Positions 1-11,128 of a stretch of 23,591 nucleotides of DNA are shown here, in pieces. The DNA is taken from NCBI GenBank assembly GCA_004151065.3, contig NWUY0300061249.1, positions 1 through 23,591 of the forward strand. Reading direction: 5' to 3'. A program made the position numbers and the translations under genes. The stretch is from Larix sibirica (taxonomy: Eukaryota > Streptophyta > Pinopsida > Pinales > Pinaceae). The notes under the pieces are model-generated. The model searched no databases. It worked only from the letters and a program-made list of their open reading frames with translations, and was not told the origin of the DNA. Position 1 is the stretch's first letter. Every line of letters starts with the position of its first letter.

Positions 1-769
1 TTTCGAACTAAGTTTTTTGAGAATACTTATTATATATACTCCTTATGGTTTTCTTATGTTATTATCACTTGTAATTATAATTTGTTATAATTATGTGAAT
101 CATTTATGAATTCCTCGAAGCACGAATTCATTTTGATATTTGATTTATGATATTGTATGAGTCATATTTAGTTAATTAAATTTGCTTATATAATATTTTA
201 TTATATTGGTTCACTTACTGAAACGTTTGTGTTTCTAATAGATATTCAATCAAGTAATCGGTCATTTTAAATTTCAAATGTTAAAATGTTAGGGATTAAC
301 ATGTTCTATGATATTTTTATGTTTTAGAATGATAAATAATTTATGTTCATTATTTCCTTAAATGTGAATGTAATTTCTGAAGTGAAAGTTATTTATGATA
401 TTGACTTTGATGATTTTTCTCAGGTTATGTCATTTAACTTTTGTCATCTATATTTTCATAGAGCGGTTAGCATACTAACTATATTGCTCTTGGGCAAAAT
501 AGGAATAGTTAAATTAGATTAGATTTCAATTTATAGCTTAGTTTTTCTATTTGTAAATTAGCAGCTGTAAATTATTAGGATTAAATTAGGTTATTTGAAA
601 CACAGAAAAATCCCTTGAAATCTAAAGACTCTTTTGAGAGCATCAATTTAAAGGTAGCAGGACCTTTACCTACGAGAATCAACTAATTCAAACACACTGG
701 AAGCTATATTAAGTGACTTGTGTGGGTTGATTCTCCTTAGTTGTCCTTAGTCAAAAAATCTGGCCAACA
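1..769 (+). repeat. 3' part of the 5' LTR of element A (R/U5 side)
   Basis: This stretch is collinear with 12059-12839 and with 16649-17428, at about 95% identity over the first 120 bases by eye. It ends in TGGCCAACA (761-769), a typical LTR terminus in CA, immediately before a primer binding site and the gag start. The same terminus ends the other three copies at 12839, 17428 and 18470, and at 18470 unrelated flanking DNA follows directly, which fixes this as the LTR edge. It lacks a 9-base insertion near position 180 that the two middle copies share. Confidence 0.8.
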
Positions 770-771
770 AA

Positions 772-788
772 CGGCGCTAGAAGGAGGG
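772..788 (+). other. Primer binding site of element A
   Basis: Two bases after the LTR end begins CGGCGCTAGAAGGAGGG. The other copies read TTGCGCTAGAAGGAGGG at 12842-12858 and 17431-17447, so the ancestral form probably began TGGCGCTAGAAGG, complementary to a tRNA 3' end in CCA. I cannot name the tRNA with confidence. Position two bases inside the LTR is the normal place for minus-strand primer annealing. Confidence 0.65.
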
Positions 789-801
789 CCGAAAACGATT
801 A

Positions 802-2600
802 ATGGCTGACCAAATAGATAACGACTTTTGGACCAGTCTAATTCCTCCATCCCATACTGATTGTGACAATACCGTTGCTTCAGGCTGTGGAATTGTTTTT
901 CAAATTGAAATCAACAATATCCCATTTTTCAACAATGTAAGGAATATTTTAGAAAGAGATCACAATACTTCTCTGTACACTCTCGAACAGATTTACCGAG
1001 CTCTAGAGGAATCAAGATGTGTGCTCACTAGGGATTACACTCAACATACCGACTTACCACCTATAGAATTCGGTTTACCTCGATGAAGTCATAATAATAC
1101 CCAGTTAGCCACAGTAAACCAAGAACGATCAGAAGCTTCCATCCTAGAATCAGGTACTCCACATTATCAAGTTAGTGTTATTTCTAGAGGGGTCACTAGA
1201 ATGAATACTTCGCGAAGACTGATTACTTTAGGCGGTTTTGGCCAACCACCCTCACCTCCAGAATATCCACTGGATAGCCCTAGGACCTCTAATCACAATA
1301 GCTCATAAGAACCCAAAGAAGATATGGTTGGAGCTGGAGGAGGAGGACAAGGAAATCCTCCACTGAATCCTCCACCAAATCCTCCTCTTCCATGGCTTCG
1401 GACGAGCGCAGTAGCTGTGCCTAGCACACAACAACCATTTCCTAAGCATCCGGATAAACTCCTTCCAAATTTTAACCCCGATAACAAGGAACCAGCCAAA
1501 GTTCATGTTGACAAATTCATACTAGTTGTTCAAACTATGAACATGCAACATGAAGATGTGGTCTGTCGTCTCTTTCCCCTAACATTTGAAGGAAAAGCAT
1601 CAATATTGTATTTTTTCTTAGTTCAAGGTTCAATAACCAATTGGTATGATTTCAACAAGGCCTTCCTCGATAAGTTCGGGGAAGGCAAGACCCCAACCGC
1701 CCTAGCCTTAGAATTATCCCGTATCAAAATGGCGTCGTAAGGAATGAATCAAGGATTTTAATCAACGTTTCTTAACGTTAAAAAACAAAATACCTGTCGC
1801 TTCCCAACCACCAGAGGACATAATTATCGAAAATTAAGCTTCTTAAGCTTCCTCTTTACCCAAGGATCTGGGAATGTTTGTTAAACAGGCCTGCAAAGGT
1901 ACCTTAGTAGAAACATTCGAAGAGGTCATTAAGGTGGAGAAGAATTCTTTAACCTATGAACCTCAAAAGAGTGGGAAATATGATATCTCGGTCCTTCGGA
2001 GAACTGAAAATTCATCTAAATCCAACTTAGACAAAGATTCCCAAGCATTTGAAGTGGAACAATTACAAAATGCGATCAGAGCATTAACAAACGAAATAAT
2101 AGGATTAAAGAAAAAAAATGGGGAGGTTCCTCATTTAGAGGAAATTTTAGAAACCAATTCAGACAGAACCCTCCTTACAACAATAAATCTAATCCCCCAC
2201 CTGACATAGTTGTAAACGAAGAAATTTTCAGCACAATTAGGGTTCTCCTTCTATACCCGAAACTTCTTCAAATCAAGAATCTGGTGAACAAGCAAAAGAA
2301 GAAAACTCAGAGAGTGAAGATGAAACTCATGATGATCAACAATAACTAATTGGTCATTTTTGGGATAGTGTAGATAAGAGTTCACAAACTCGGGATCAAA
2401 CGATTTTTTCAGGACAACATACCTATAATACTCGCAGTAAAGGACCAGCAGAAACTCCTGGTGCATCAAGCTCCAATCAAGGTAAGAAAAATACTAGTCT
2501 TCAATCTTCTAGGCAATCCCAACCAATCCAAACCCCGCAAAAATTGGATCTGCAATATGACATTAATGAATCTCTCAAAAAACAAAGCCACGAATATTAG
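802..2600 (+). pseudogene. gag: gag (capsid/nucleocapsid) pseudogene of element A
   Basis: Gag forms the cytoplasmic particle that packages element RNA. It opens at the ATG at 802 (MADQIDNDFW), 33 bases after the LTR end. A Gly/Pro-rich segment with GAGGGG lies at about 1330-1390. The retrotransposon gag fold is recognisable at about 1450-1740 by the series RLFPLTFEGKA, then W-DFNKAFLDKFGE, then ELSRIKM. In-frame stops are TGA 1084-1086 and TAA 1306-1308; copies B and C read TCA at the latter. A frameshift near 1740 moves the frame, followed by TAA at 1835 and 1844, then an open piece 1874-2209 with a Glu/Lys-rich C-terminal region. Further frameshifts carry the reading to a linker with an YNTRSKGP motif near 2427-2450 and on to about 2600. 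I see no CCHC zinc knuckle. Confidence 0.75.
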
Positions 2601-3318
2601 TATGTATGATCTGTTGCATATTTTTCCCATGCCCGGGGGTCCTATCATAACACCTAATTTGGGTAACCATAAAAGAAGAAGCAACACAGTTGTTAGCCCT
2701 TCAAATAATGCAAATTCATCCCTAAGTAAAGAATCAAATGGCGTAGATATAAAGAAGAAATCAGCAGCTGATAAAATTTCTTTAATAGAAAAAGGTTCAA
2801 CATCCAACACTCCTCCATTCCTCCTCACGTTATAAATATATAATCGGAACGTTCATAATTGTATGGTTGTTTCCAGGGCATCCAACAACGTAATGTCTTA
2901 TTCTATCTGCAAGAAGCTGAATGCAAAACTTATTCCAACTTAGACACAAATCACACAGCTTGACCGATCAAATGTAAAGGTATTAGGAGAAATAAAATAT
3001 GTGCTAGTTAGATTAGCAACCAATCCTTCGATCTTCCAGGCTATCGATATAGTAGTTGTTGATATCCCAGATACCTATGGCATGTTTTTAAGTTGTGATT
3101 GGTCTCAGAACTTGAATGGATATTTCTCAACCGATTGGTCAGCTTTGTGGCTTCCTAAAGGTGGACGGCCTAATCAAATAAAAATTGGTAGAGAAAGGTA
3201 TCTAAAACATACTGTGACTTAATTGCATGATTCGAATGAACCGATAATGTTCTCTGATTCCATTATGGGAAATTATGCTTATGAAATGGATCTTGGAAGT
3301 TTTCGTGCTAAAAATTAA
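2601..3318 (+). pseudogene. Retroviral-type aspartic protease pseudogene, active site destroyed
   Basis: The protease would cleave the Gag-Pol polyprotein. The linker up to it is open from about 2580 in frame 1 (ISMYDLL, then a Ser/Asn/Lys-rich stretch, then TPPFLL). The active-site DSGAS box should lie at 2869-2883 but reads VSRAS: the catalytic Asp is Val and the Gly is Arg, each explained by one base change. Downstream the fold is still readable through LGEIKYVLVRLAT, IVVVDIPDTYGM and LSCDWS (3000-3110), followed by LPKGGRPNQI, all typical of plant Ty3/gypsy proteases. In-frame stops at 2833, 2941, 3220 and 3316 interrupt it. The frame is shared with the following RNase H segment, so it was one polyprotein. 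Confidence 0.75.
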
Positions 3319-3381
3319 CCATTTTCTAATTTTTTTCAGCAATCTAAAATTTCAAATTCAACTTTCATTAAACCAAGAGAT

Positions 3382-4512
3382 ATGAAAAAAGGTGATGTAA
3401 ATAATGTAAAAAATGAGACACATGTACATATCATTGATATTAAAGTGATTGCAAATAGTTTACCTTGGACACATTATTTTGATGGATCAAAATCTAAAGA
3501 AGGAGCAGGTGTAGGCTGCCTTTTAGTAGATCCGCAAGGAAACAAAACATGTATATCTTGTAGATTAGAATTCAATTGTACTAATAACATTGTAGAATAC
3601 GAAGCGCTTATTCAAGGTTTCAAGAAATCCTTAGACTTGAATGTCAAATTTTTAATAGTCTATGGTGATTCAAAAATCATAGTTCGTCAGGTACGGAATT
3701 CAATCCACCGTATTTCCGAACATATTCGAGATTATCAAAAGGAGGTATGGAATTTGATTGCTAAATTTGAAGCATTTAACATCAATTCTATCCCAAGATT
3801 TCATAATCAAGAAGCTGATTTATTAGCAAACATGGCTTCTAGATTAATTCCATCCGAATATTTTTCACCAAATACTTTTTCAATTGAATTAATTTTTTGC
3901 CCGACAATCCCAGATAGCATTACTAATTGGCATGTGTTTGACAATGATGCGCAGATTTTGAATTTTCTGACAGGAGAAGATACTTTTAAAGATGCTGCGA
4001 TTGATGAGATCACTCATGATGAGGACTTAATAAATTTTTCGGTAATACATCCTCATTGTTCAATAGAAAAGGCTCTTAACATGATAAAATCTATCCCTGC
4101 TTCTGTTTTAAGATTGGAGAAATTTTATGACTTACAAGATAAGTTTAAAGCTGTCCCAAATTGTAAAACAAATAGTTCATGCATGAAGTATGAAATGGTT
4201 AATTTAGGGACAGATTCAGACCCGCAACATGTTAATCTGGGGACGAATTGCTCTTCATTGGAAAAATCATCTTTTGTAAAATTGTTTAGGGAATATAAAG
4301 GAATCTTCGCATGGACTTGTGACGACCTTAAAAACTTTAATCCACATATTATGCAACATGTAATTCCAATGAAAGCACCCTCAAAACCATTTCAGCATAA
4401 ACTTAGAAAGATGCACCCCACACTAGAACCGACAGTTAAGAAAGAACTAAACAAACTCTTAACAGCTAAAATCATATTCCCAGTTCACCATACTCAATGG
4501 GTGGCCAACTAG
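3382..4512 (+). pseudogene. Extra (archaeal-like) RNase H domain plus start of reverse transcriptase
   Basis: This is the longest uninterrupted coding stretch of the element (376 codons from the first ATG; open from 3319). Residues about 28-155 form an RNase H fold, which degrades the RNA strand of RNA-DNA hybrids during reverse transcription. All four catalytic acids are present: D34 in YFDGSKS, E72 in NNIVEYEAL, D96 in VYGDSK and D146 in NQEADLLAN. Residues about 160-265 are a spacer without recognised motif. From about residue 270 the N-terminal part of reverse transcriptase begins (VNLGTD repeated twice, FAWTCDDL, KLRKMHPTLEP, KELNKLL). The stop at 4510-4512 comes from a one-base loss near 4508, after which the frame resumes in the next feature. 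RNase H here lies between protease and reverse transcriptase and is additional to the usual one at 5262-5660. Confidence 0.8.
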
Positions 4513-5261
4513 TACTGGTTCGGAAAAAGAATGGTGACATCAGACTTTGGGTCGATTTTTGTAACCTTAACAGGTCATTGAAAAAATACAATTATCTAGT
4601 ACCCCCTTTGGAGCAGATTCTCCAAAATGTTTCCGGATCCGAAATGTTGTCATTACTTGGTGGTTTCTCGAGTCATAATCAGATCTTAGTATCTCCTACT
4701 GACCAACTAAAAACTACTTTCAGAACTCCACTGGGAACATAAGCGTATAGGAAAATGCCCTATGGTATGATTAATGCTGGTGCAACCTTTCAGGGAGCTA
4801 TGGATATAGCATTCAGGGGTCTAATCAACCATGTCGTAGTTGTTTATCTCGATGTTATCACAATATTCACAAAACATTGACCTGACCACATCCTTCATCT
4901 TAGAAAGGTGTTTGAACGTTGTAGGGAGTTTCGAATATCACTTAATCCCAAGAAAATGATATTTGCTGTGACACAAGGAATCCTTTTATGTTTCGTGGTT
5001 TCTAAAGATAGAATTATGATTGACCTTGAGAGAATCCAAGCTATTTCCAAAATTACTTATCCTTCAAACAAGAAATCCATGCATTCTTTCTTGGGAAAGA
5101 TTAATTTCGTTAGACGATTTATTCCAATCTTTTCTGAAATTGTTTGTCCATTGCAAAACATGATTAAAAAAGATGCTAACTTTGGTTGGGGAAATAATGA
5201 AAAAGAGTCATTCAAGAGAATTATTGAAGCTATATTTGAAGCTCCTTCTCTCCTAAGTCCT
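4497..5261 (+). pseudogene. Reverse transcriptase pseudogene with two catalytic Asp lost
   Basis: This continues the polymerase domain in frame 3 with LVLVRKKNGDIRL and VDFCNLN. Motif A, normally with an Asp in LLDGFSG, reads LLGGFSS (Asp to Gly at 4659-4661). The YxDD box reads YLDV at 4845-4856 (second Asp to Val at 4854-4856). KMPYGMINAGATFQ (about 4752-4794) is the conserved fingers/palm motif before it. VFERCREFRISLNPKK (about 4908-4955) is the primer grip/thumb, and FLGKINFVRRFIP (about 5088-5125) the connection region. Stops fall at 4740-4742 and 4878-4880. The polymerase is inactive as it stands; both active-site changes look like ordinary decay. Confidence 0.85.
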
Positions 5262-5660
5262 GATTTTAGTAAGGACTTCAACCTTTATACCTTTGCTTCA
5301 GACATTTCATATCTCATTGTTCTAACTCAAAGAAATCAGCAAGAACATGAAGTCCCCATATAATTCACGAGTTCCAGATTTGAAGGAGCAGAATTGAATT
5401 ATCACGATGTTGAAAAACATGCTTTTGTTGTTTTTAAAACAGTAAAACATTTTCGCCCTTACCTCTTAAAATCTAGAACTAAGGTTGTGGTTCCATATCC
5501 TGCTGTCAGGAATTTATTAGTACAAAAGGAATTGGGAGAAAAAAGAGCTCCTTGGATGGCAGCCCTTCAAGAGTATGATCTTGAAATTAATCCTTCCAAA
5601 GTGATAAAAGGGAAAGGTCTTTGTCGGTTAGCTATTGAATCAGCTCATTTACCTGTCAAT
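5262..5660 (+). pseudogene. Canonical-position gypsy RNase H, catalytic residues missing
   Basis: This domain directly follows the reverse transcriptase connection, as in all Ty3/gypsy elements. It is recognised by FNLYTFASD (5277-5303), GAELNYHDVEKHAF (about 5385-5423), HFRPYLLKSRTKVVVPYP (about 5448-5501) and a WMAALQEYDLEI segment. The normal first catalytic Asp (TDAS in other gypsy elements) is Phe at 5292-5294. The Glu of VEKHAF is present at 5412-5414. The third acidic position, normally TDH, reads PYP at 5493-5501, and the terminal ADALSR-type Asp is absent (GLCRLAIES). A TAA at 5361-5363 interrupts the frame. Loss of several catalytic positions while the surrounding sequence stays readable suggests a non-catalytic structural domain in the ancestor, not just random decay; that part is inference. 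Confidence 0.75.
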
Positions 5661-6989
5661 AATTATGATTTCCACATCGCTGAATCTCTGCTGCAAAAGG
5701 AAATTTATTTTATCCCTCCTTCCCAAGATTCGTGGTATACGGACATAAGAATTTTTCTTGAAACAGGGAGTGCTACGGATAACTTAGAACCCAAGAAAAT
5801 ACGAGCACTAAGATTAAAATCAGCTCCTTATCAGTTGATAAATAATTTCCCTTTTAGGAAAAATTTAGATGGCGTACTCCTTTGTTGTCTTGAGAAAGAC
5901 GAAATTGAGTCGATGTTAAAAGAATTGCACTTTGGCCCTCCTACTGGTCATTTTGGGGGTGACACCACTGCACATAAATACTTAGGGATGGTTATTATTG
6001 GCCTACCCTGTTTAGAGATTCTCATGCATACGCAAGAAAATGCCAAGATTGTCAAAAAGTCGTTGGCAGAGTAAAAAAAGCCTACTTTCCCATTACAACC
6101 AGTCTCAATGGAAAGACCATTTCAGTAGTGGGGCCTTGATATAGTTGGACCAATCAATCCACCTTCATCCATGCAACACAAGTATGTCATCATTGTTACT
6201 GATTATTTTACTCGATGGGTTGAATCTATACCTTTACCCGTGGTAAACACCAATCAGGTTGTCATTTTTTTAGAATCTTTTATTATTACCAGATTCGGTG
6301 TACCAAAATCCCTGGTGTTTGATAATTATTCTTATTTCTCCTCTGTGGAATTGACAAAGTTTGATTTACAGAAAGGTATCAGGATCATATATTCTGCAAG
6401 TTATTACCCTCAGGGTAATGGCTTAGCTGAATCTACTAACAAAAATTTATTAAAAATTCTGAAAACAACCATTGCCACACACCATAGAAACTAGCACACT
6501 GCCTTGTTCAATGCACTCTAAGCGGATAGGGTGACTCCCAAATCTGCAAAAGGAAATTCACAATTCTTTTTGGTTTATGGTATTGAATCCATTCTTCCTC
6601 CCAGCCTGTTCTTACCCTCTTTACAATTGGCACAATCTGTTCAAGAAGAAAATTGTCCCGTCATGGAACAGAGGGTAAACACGTTGATCAAATTAGAAGA
6701 AGACGAGGAGTAAGCCAAACAACATTTCCTCAAACACCAGCAGATCGTAAAATCTTGGTTCGACCAAGCTGCGACCTCTAATAGGGACCTACAAGTAGGC
6801 GATTTAGTTCTGAAATGGGATAATGCACATGAAGACAAGGGTGAACATACTAAGTTCCAACGTCTTTGGCTAGGACCTTATGTTATTGCTGAAAAACTTG
6901 GACCAAGCACTTTCAGGCTTCAAACTTTAGAAGGACGGTCTGAAACCTTTCCGATAAATGGACTGATTTTGAAAAAATACTTCGAATAA
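5661..6989 (+). pseudogene. Integrase pseudogene, DDE triad retained
   Basis: Integrase inserts the cDNA into the genome. A spacer (about 5661-5900) leads to the HHCC zinc domain: His at 5928-5930 and 5949-5951, then Cys at 6041-6043 and 6050-6052 (KCQDCQK). A frameshift between about 5976 and 5995 and a second near 6087-6100 shift the zinc region out of and back into frame 3. The core has Asp 6138-6140 (GLDIVGP), Asp 6321-6323 (LVFDN) and Glu 6429-6431 (GLAEST), spaced D-X60-D-X35-E, which is the expected D,D(35)E geometry. The C-terminal part reads KSWFDQ, LQVGDLVLKW, FQRLWLGPYVIAEKLGPSTFRL and ends at TAA 6987-6989. Stops lie at 6126 (TAG after PFQ), 6492 (TAG where Trp is expected), 6519 and 6711. 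No chromodomain follows. Confidence 0.85.
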
Positions 6990-8391
6990 TTTGCATGGAT
7001 TTCATGATTTATACATATTATGTCCATATTCTTGTACAGTTTTCCTTTAATCTCATATCCCAGTTTATTGTAAATAAGTTAATCTTAGGATACAATCCGT
7101 TGTTTTTTGTTTCCCATCTATATTTAAATTCACAGCCCGCAATCCTATAATCCTGCTAATCAGGATTAATTTTGAAAAAGATAAATTCATATCCTGAAAT
7201 CAAATCACCATTGTTTGAATATTCATCTTTTTTATATGTATATACTTGGAATCCACCTCCAAGGAATGATTATGCAAATTAATAATGACGGTTTGGTGAG
7301 ACCTTCTTTTCTATATTTTTGATATGATTAGGTTTGAATTCAGCTACTAGCTTTATCTATGGTCGAACTGGTCACTCAGATTTTAAATTGATCAACAGTT
7401 ATACCAAAATATTTGCCATTGTAATTATGCTCAGCCTTCCCTTTTTAAAATTGGGATGTTGTAACTATAATGACAGGTAGGTCACCGTCTCAAAGCAAGA
7501 GCATTTCAAAACATTTACAAATCTGTATTGCTAGTTATTTTTAGCCAACCCTATAATCTGAAGAGTCTCTTAGGCTTGTTCCTTCCATAAGGTCAATGTA
7601 TAATCATAAATTGCTTAAAAGGGTTGGTTGAAGAATAGGGGGTCTCAGTAAAGAGCCATCCTAACCATGTTCATCAGTCTTATCAGTTCAACATCCCGTA
7701 TTTGGTCACCTAGCCAAGGAGATGGCCCCTAGTTGAAAAACTAAGGGATATGAGATCTCAATATGAGCTGACCTATTTGGTATGGATAAGCCTCATGAGT
7801 GGTGCTTCCATGTTTAGTCACCAAGCCAAGGCAGTAGTCTTAAGCCAAACATCATAAAATCCAAATCTCTAAATTGCATCGATGTTGATTGAGAAGCGGA
7901 AGGTCTCAGTAATGAGTTGGTTCGTTCAGGATCATGAGTATCATCTGTCTGACATTGCCATATTTGGTCACCAAACCAGGGTAATGGCTCTCGATCCTCG
8001 GGTCGGGGGACATGGAGTCTCAGTAATGAGGTGCCTGTTCATTTTAGATGGTTCTTGAGGATGACATTGTTGTTATTTAGTCATCAAACTAAGGCAATGC
8101 TTCTCAGTCCATTAATGTAAATAACTTAATATAATTAATCAAAAAAATGAAGTAAAATGCACACATCTTTGTTTAATCAAATTATGGATGGAACAAGTTT
8201 ATCAGCTATTATCAGAAAATTTATCGCTATGTTCATTCACTGGCAAATAATGATTATTTTATTTGGATGCTTAGTAGTGATGAGATGCCCTTACCATGTT
8301 AATTTCGAAACCAAGTATGCCACTTGAAGATATCAAACACTAATAAAGGCCGAAAACTAGTTGCAGTGGCTAATTTTTTATAAAGTAAAAT
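6990..8391 (+). other. 3' untranslated region of element A
   Basis: Non-coding stretch between the integrase stop and the probable LTR start. It is AT-rich with no reading frame of note. It holds the four-unit degenerate tandem repeat listed separately (7640-8115). A polypurine tract is expected just before the LTR; the only purine-rich runs I see are weak (around 8141-8158 and ATAAAGTAAAA at about 8380-8390). Confidence 0.6.
7640..8115 (+). repeat. Four-unit degenerate tandem repeat in the 3' untranslated region
   Basis: A GGTCTCAGTAAAGAG-like block recurs at 7641, 7754, 7902 and 8016. A second block, ATTTGGTCACCAAGCCAAGG-like, recurs at about 7701, 7813, 7961 and 8076. The two blocks keep their order and spacing, giving units of about 112, 148 and 114 bases. 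Units are well diverged from each other. Tandem repeats between pol and the 3' LTR are a known trait of Tat/Ogre elements and a known source of plant satellites. Confidence 0.7.
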
Positions 8392-9426
8392 TGTTGGCCT
8401 CACTGTAAAGAAAATGAGGATTTGGTTTTTCAAGATATGAAAGTAACTGCATCTATACTCCCTCCACCAGAAGAATTTAAACAAAGATAATTGGTCCATC
8501 TAGGCATGTCGCCATTTGTTGGCAAGACCAACAACCTTCTCTTTTTTTCTAAATCCTGCATTCCCATAAAAGAAATAGATAAGGAAACAAATGATTGATC
8601 TAGAATAATCAATTAAGAATCATTGATACATATACTATTTTACGAAGTATCTTCAAAATCTTTGATTATGAAGGTACTCCTAATTAAGAAGAAAACTAAA
8701 CCTTGGTCATGAATCTATTGTTAAATATATCTTTATTTAATTCTGTAGGAATTATTAAGAATCTGCAGCTGTTAATTAATGTTTTTTTTTATATAGTCAT
8801 TTTCATATAAGATTATAAGCAATTTTTTACTATATATAACTATGCTGCAATGATATTTTGGTATTAATCCATATGGTTGTTATCAAATTATTAACACTCT
8901 TGCCCATGATGAAGTTGAATTATCAATCCTATATTTTTGACATATCTATCATCATGAAAGTTATGGTCTTTGTTTCATGAATTTGATACTTACATCTTAT
9001 AGAATTCTTTAAAGATCATCAGGTTTGATATGTTTGATTCATTAATCACATTTATCCAAAGTGATAGTGCTAAGAGATTGATCTTCCTATAACCTATGGT
9101 TTTTACTAATTTGAATTTCATTTCATAGTTATCATTATACACTATGATTATTTAAGGGTCGTTATTATGCTAATGGTGGTAATGGTACTATAATCAATTT
9201 ACTTTGATATTAATGATTCATGGTGAATCATGGAATGAGGTACAGAGATGTGACATCTTTCGGTCCTATCTCACATATGTCAACTTGTAATAACCCCATG
9301 TACAAAATCCATCGCTTGAATTATACGATCAAGTGTCGATCTTATCAAGGTTTTATTTGCAATAATCATATCATCTAGTGTTATAAATGTTTGATCATTG
9401 CTTTGAACGAGCTTAGGGTTTTAGTC

Positions 9427-11128
9427 ATGTTTGCAATAGAACCAGGTGAGGGTTTAATTATGTTCGTAAAATATTGGATCCCTATCCCCTTTGTGTTTAC
9501 AACTCCCTTCGACTCATTTTCCAGAAAGAAAAATTTGCTTGAACACATGGCGCCATTAAGTCATTTCAAAGTCTCAGGCCCTGAAATGTTAGAAGCCGAC
9601 CCAAAAGCTGAAGCATTGTTTGATAAAATTCGTTGGGGTTCATTCTTTCGGCATTTCAGTGGACATCACGTTGAGGTAACTCGGTAGTTCGCCCTCACCT
9701 TTGATGGAAATGTTTCCCAGATTGGGGATTTACAGTTAAATATGGACGAGGATTTCATTTCAAAAGCCACGAAGCTTCCACAAAGAGGAGAGCTTTGGTT
9801 CAAAGGAGCAAAGATTGATAAAAAGAAATGGAAATAGTTTCTTCTTCCCCAGCCTGCTGATTCACGCCTCAAATTCAGATTTCCTGCCAAGTATCTGAAA
9901 TCTCATTGGCATATCCTCTTCAAAGTCATAGCCAGGTATATTACTTGTGATGGTTGTTTCTCCCATGTGCATTTATATCATGTCAAGCTTCTTATGGCTT
10001 TGAAAGAGTGAGATTTGAATTTGCCCTTATTTTTGTTACATAGTTTAAAAAAAATGGCAGTCGTTGTTCAGAATACAACTGGTGATCAATACCAGAGTAT
10101 GTTTCGTCATGGTTTAATCAAAATGTTAGTCCAATACCAGTTAGCTTCATTGGGTAGGTCGTGGGATGAGTTTCTAGGTGATAATAGTTTTGGGTCAACG
10201 CAATTATGGCCTACTTGCTTACCCAAGACTCGCCAAAAGCGTGGGAAGCCTCCCAAGTCTAAAATTGATGATGAAATCTTCCCTATAATAGAACGTGAAT
10301 AATATGGTTATCCAAACCCCTATTGAACAACATGGAGAAAATATTGCAATAAAAAATGAATGCGATACCCTGTCTTGTAAAAACCCCGTCAATTCAGCCC
10401 CTTGTAATTCACAGTTTGATAAAATAGCAGATAAAGGTAAGAAGGTGATGCAGGTAGATGATACAAACCCCAAGCGTGGTAGTAAAAACACACAGCAAGA
10501 CAAACCCTTAAATCCTGTCACAAAGTCTAATTCAGTAAATCGAAGGTTCACTAGAATCATGGTTAGTCTCTCCATCCTGAAGGCTGTCGAGCAAACTAAA
10601 GAGTCTATTTTAATTGAGATCCACAGTGATCATGAAGGTGAATCTCCTTTTCATGAAAATATATTGGATGATTTTGAACATGAACATATCATGGAACATA
10701 ATAGTTCTTATGTGTCTCCCACAAGCATGTTGGTAGGTAACTCATCATCATTTGGACAACCTGAGCAGGAGACTCAATATAAACCATCAATGGATGATGG
10801 TCATTCTTCAGACCAGACTTTAGAAGGCGTGAAGCGGTCTGTTAGGATTCCTCTTGAGCATGAGATTAGTCATCTAAAAGATGAACAGAAAGAGTTCGAA
10901 GCAGCTTGTAGCGTTTTGAAGGTAGAATTGCAACGACAGAAGAATGAACTATTGATATGGGTTGACAGATGGAAGAAATTAAAAATGAAGAAGGATAAAT
11001 ATAAATCTATGAAGAAATTGTTAATTGTTTCCAATGAGAAATTGATCAAACATGATAAGCAGTATAAGAAAAAGGTGCTTAAACTCAAAGCTAGATTGGT
11101 TGAGGCTAGGAGATCTGCTCGCATCTAA
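9427..11128 (+). pseudogene. Accessory ORF of unknown function in the probable LTR (copy 1)
   Basis: The reading starts at ATG 9427 (MFAIEPGEG) and ends at TAA 11126-11128, about 566 codons. Features in order: PEMLEADPKAEALFDKI, GSFFRHFSGHHVEVT, FALTFDGNVSQIGDLQL, FISKATKLPQRG-WFKGAKI, an ARYITCDGCFSHVHLYH segment, and LGRSWDEFLGDNSFGSTQLW. The C-terminal third (about 10660-11128) is acidic and then becomes a Lys-rich predicted coiled coil. The N-terminal pattern resembles a plant retroelement-associated family with RYITCxGR-type signatures and no established function. Breaks: TAG 9685, TAG 9835, TGA 10009, TAA 10300, and one extra C near 10317. The second copy (14025-15721) is open at the first four positions and lacks the extra C, so each copy decayed separately. 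No signal peptide or membrane segment is evident. Confidence 0.7.

Noticed and set aside
1293-1506. Two minus-strand open frames rich in Gly/Trp
   Set aside because: They are antisense shadows of the Pro/Gly-rich gag segment; the same shadow appears at 13364-13558 and 17953-18147.
7640-8115. Possible CRISPR-like repeat array
   Set aside because: Units are contiguous, diverged tandem copies without distinct spacers, and the context is a plant retrotransposon.
10219-11124. Minus-strand open frames opposite the accessory ORF
   Set aside because: Hydrophobic, Phe/Leu-rich shadows of a Lys-rich coiled-coil coding strand; the plus-strand frame is shared by two copies and has a coherent motif order.
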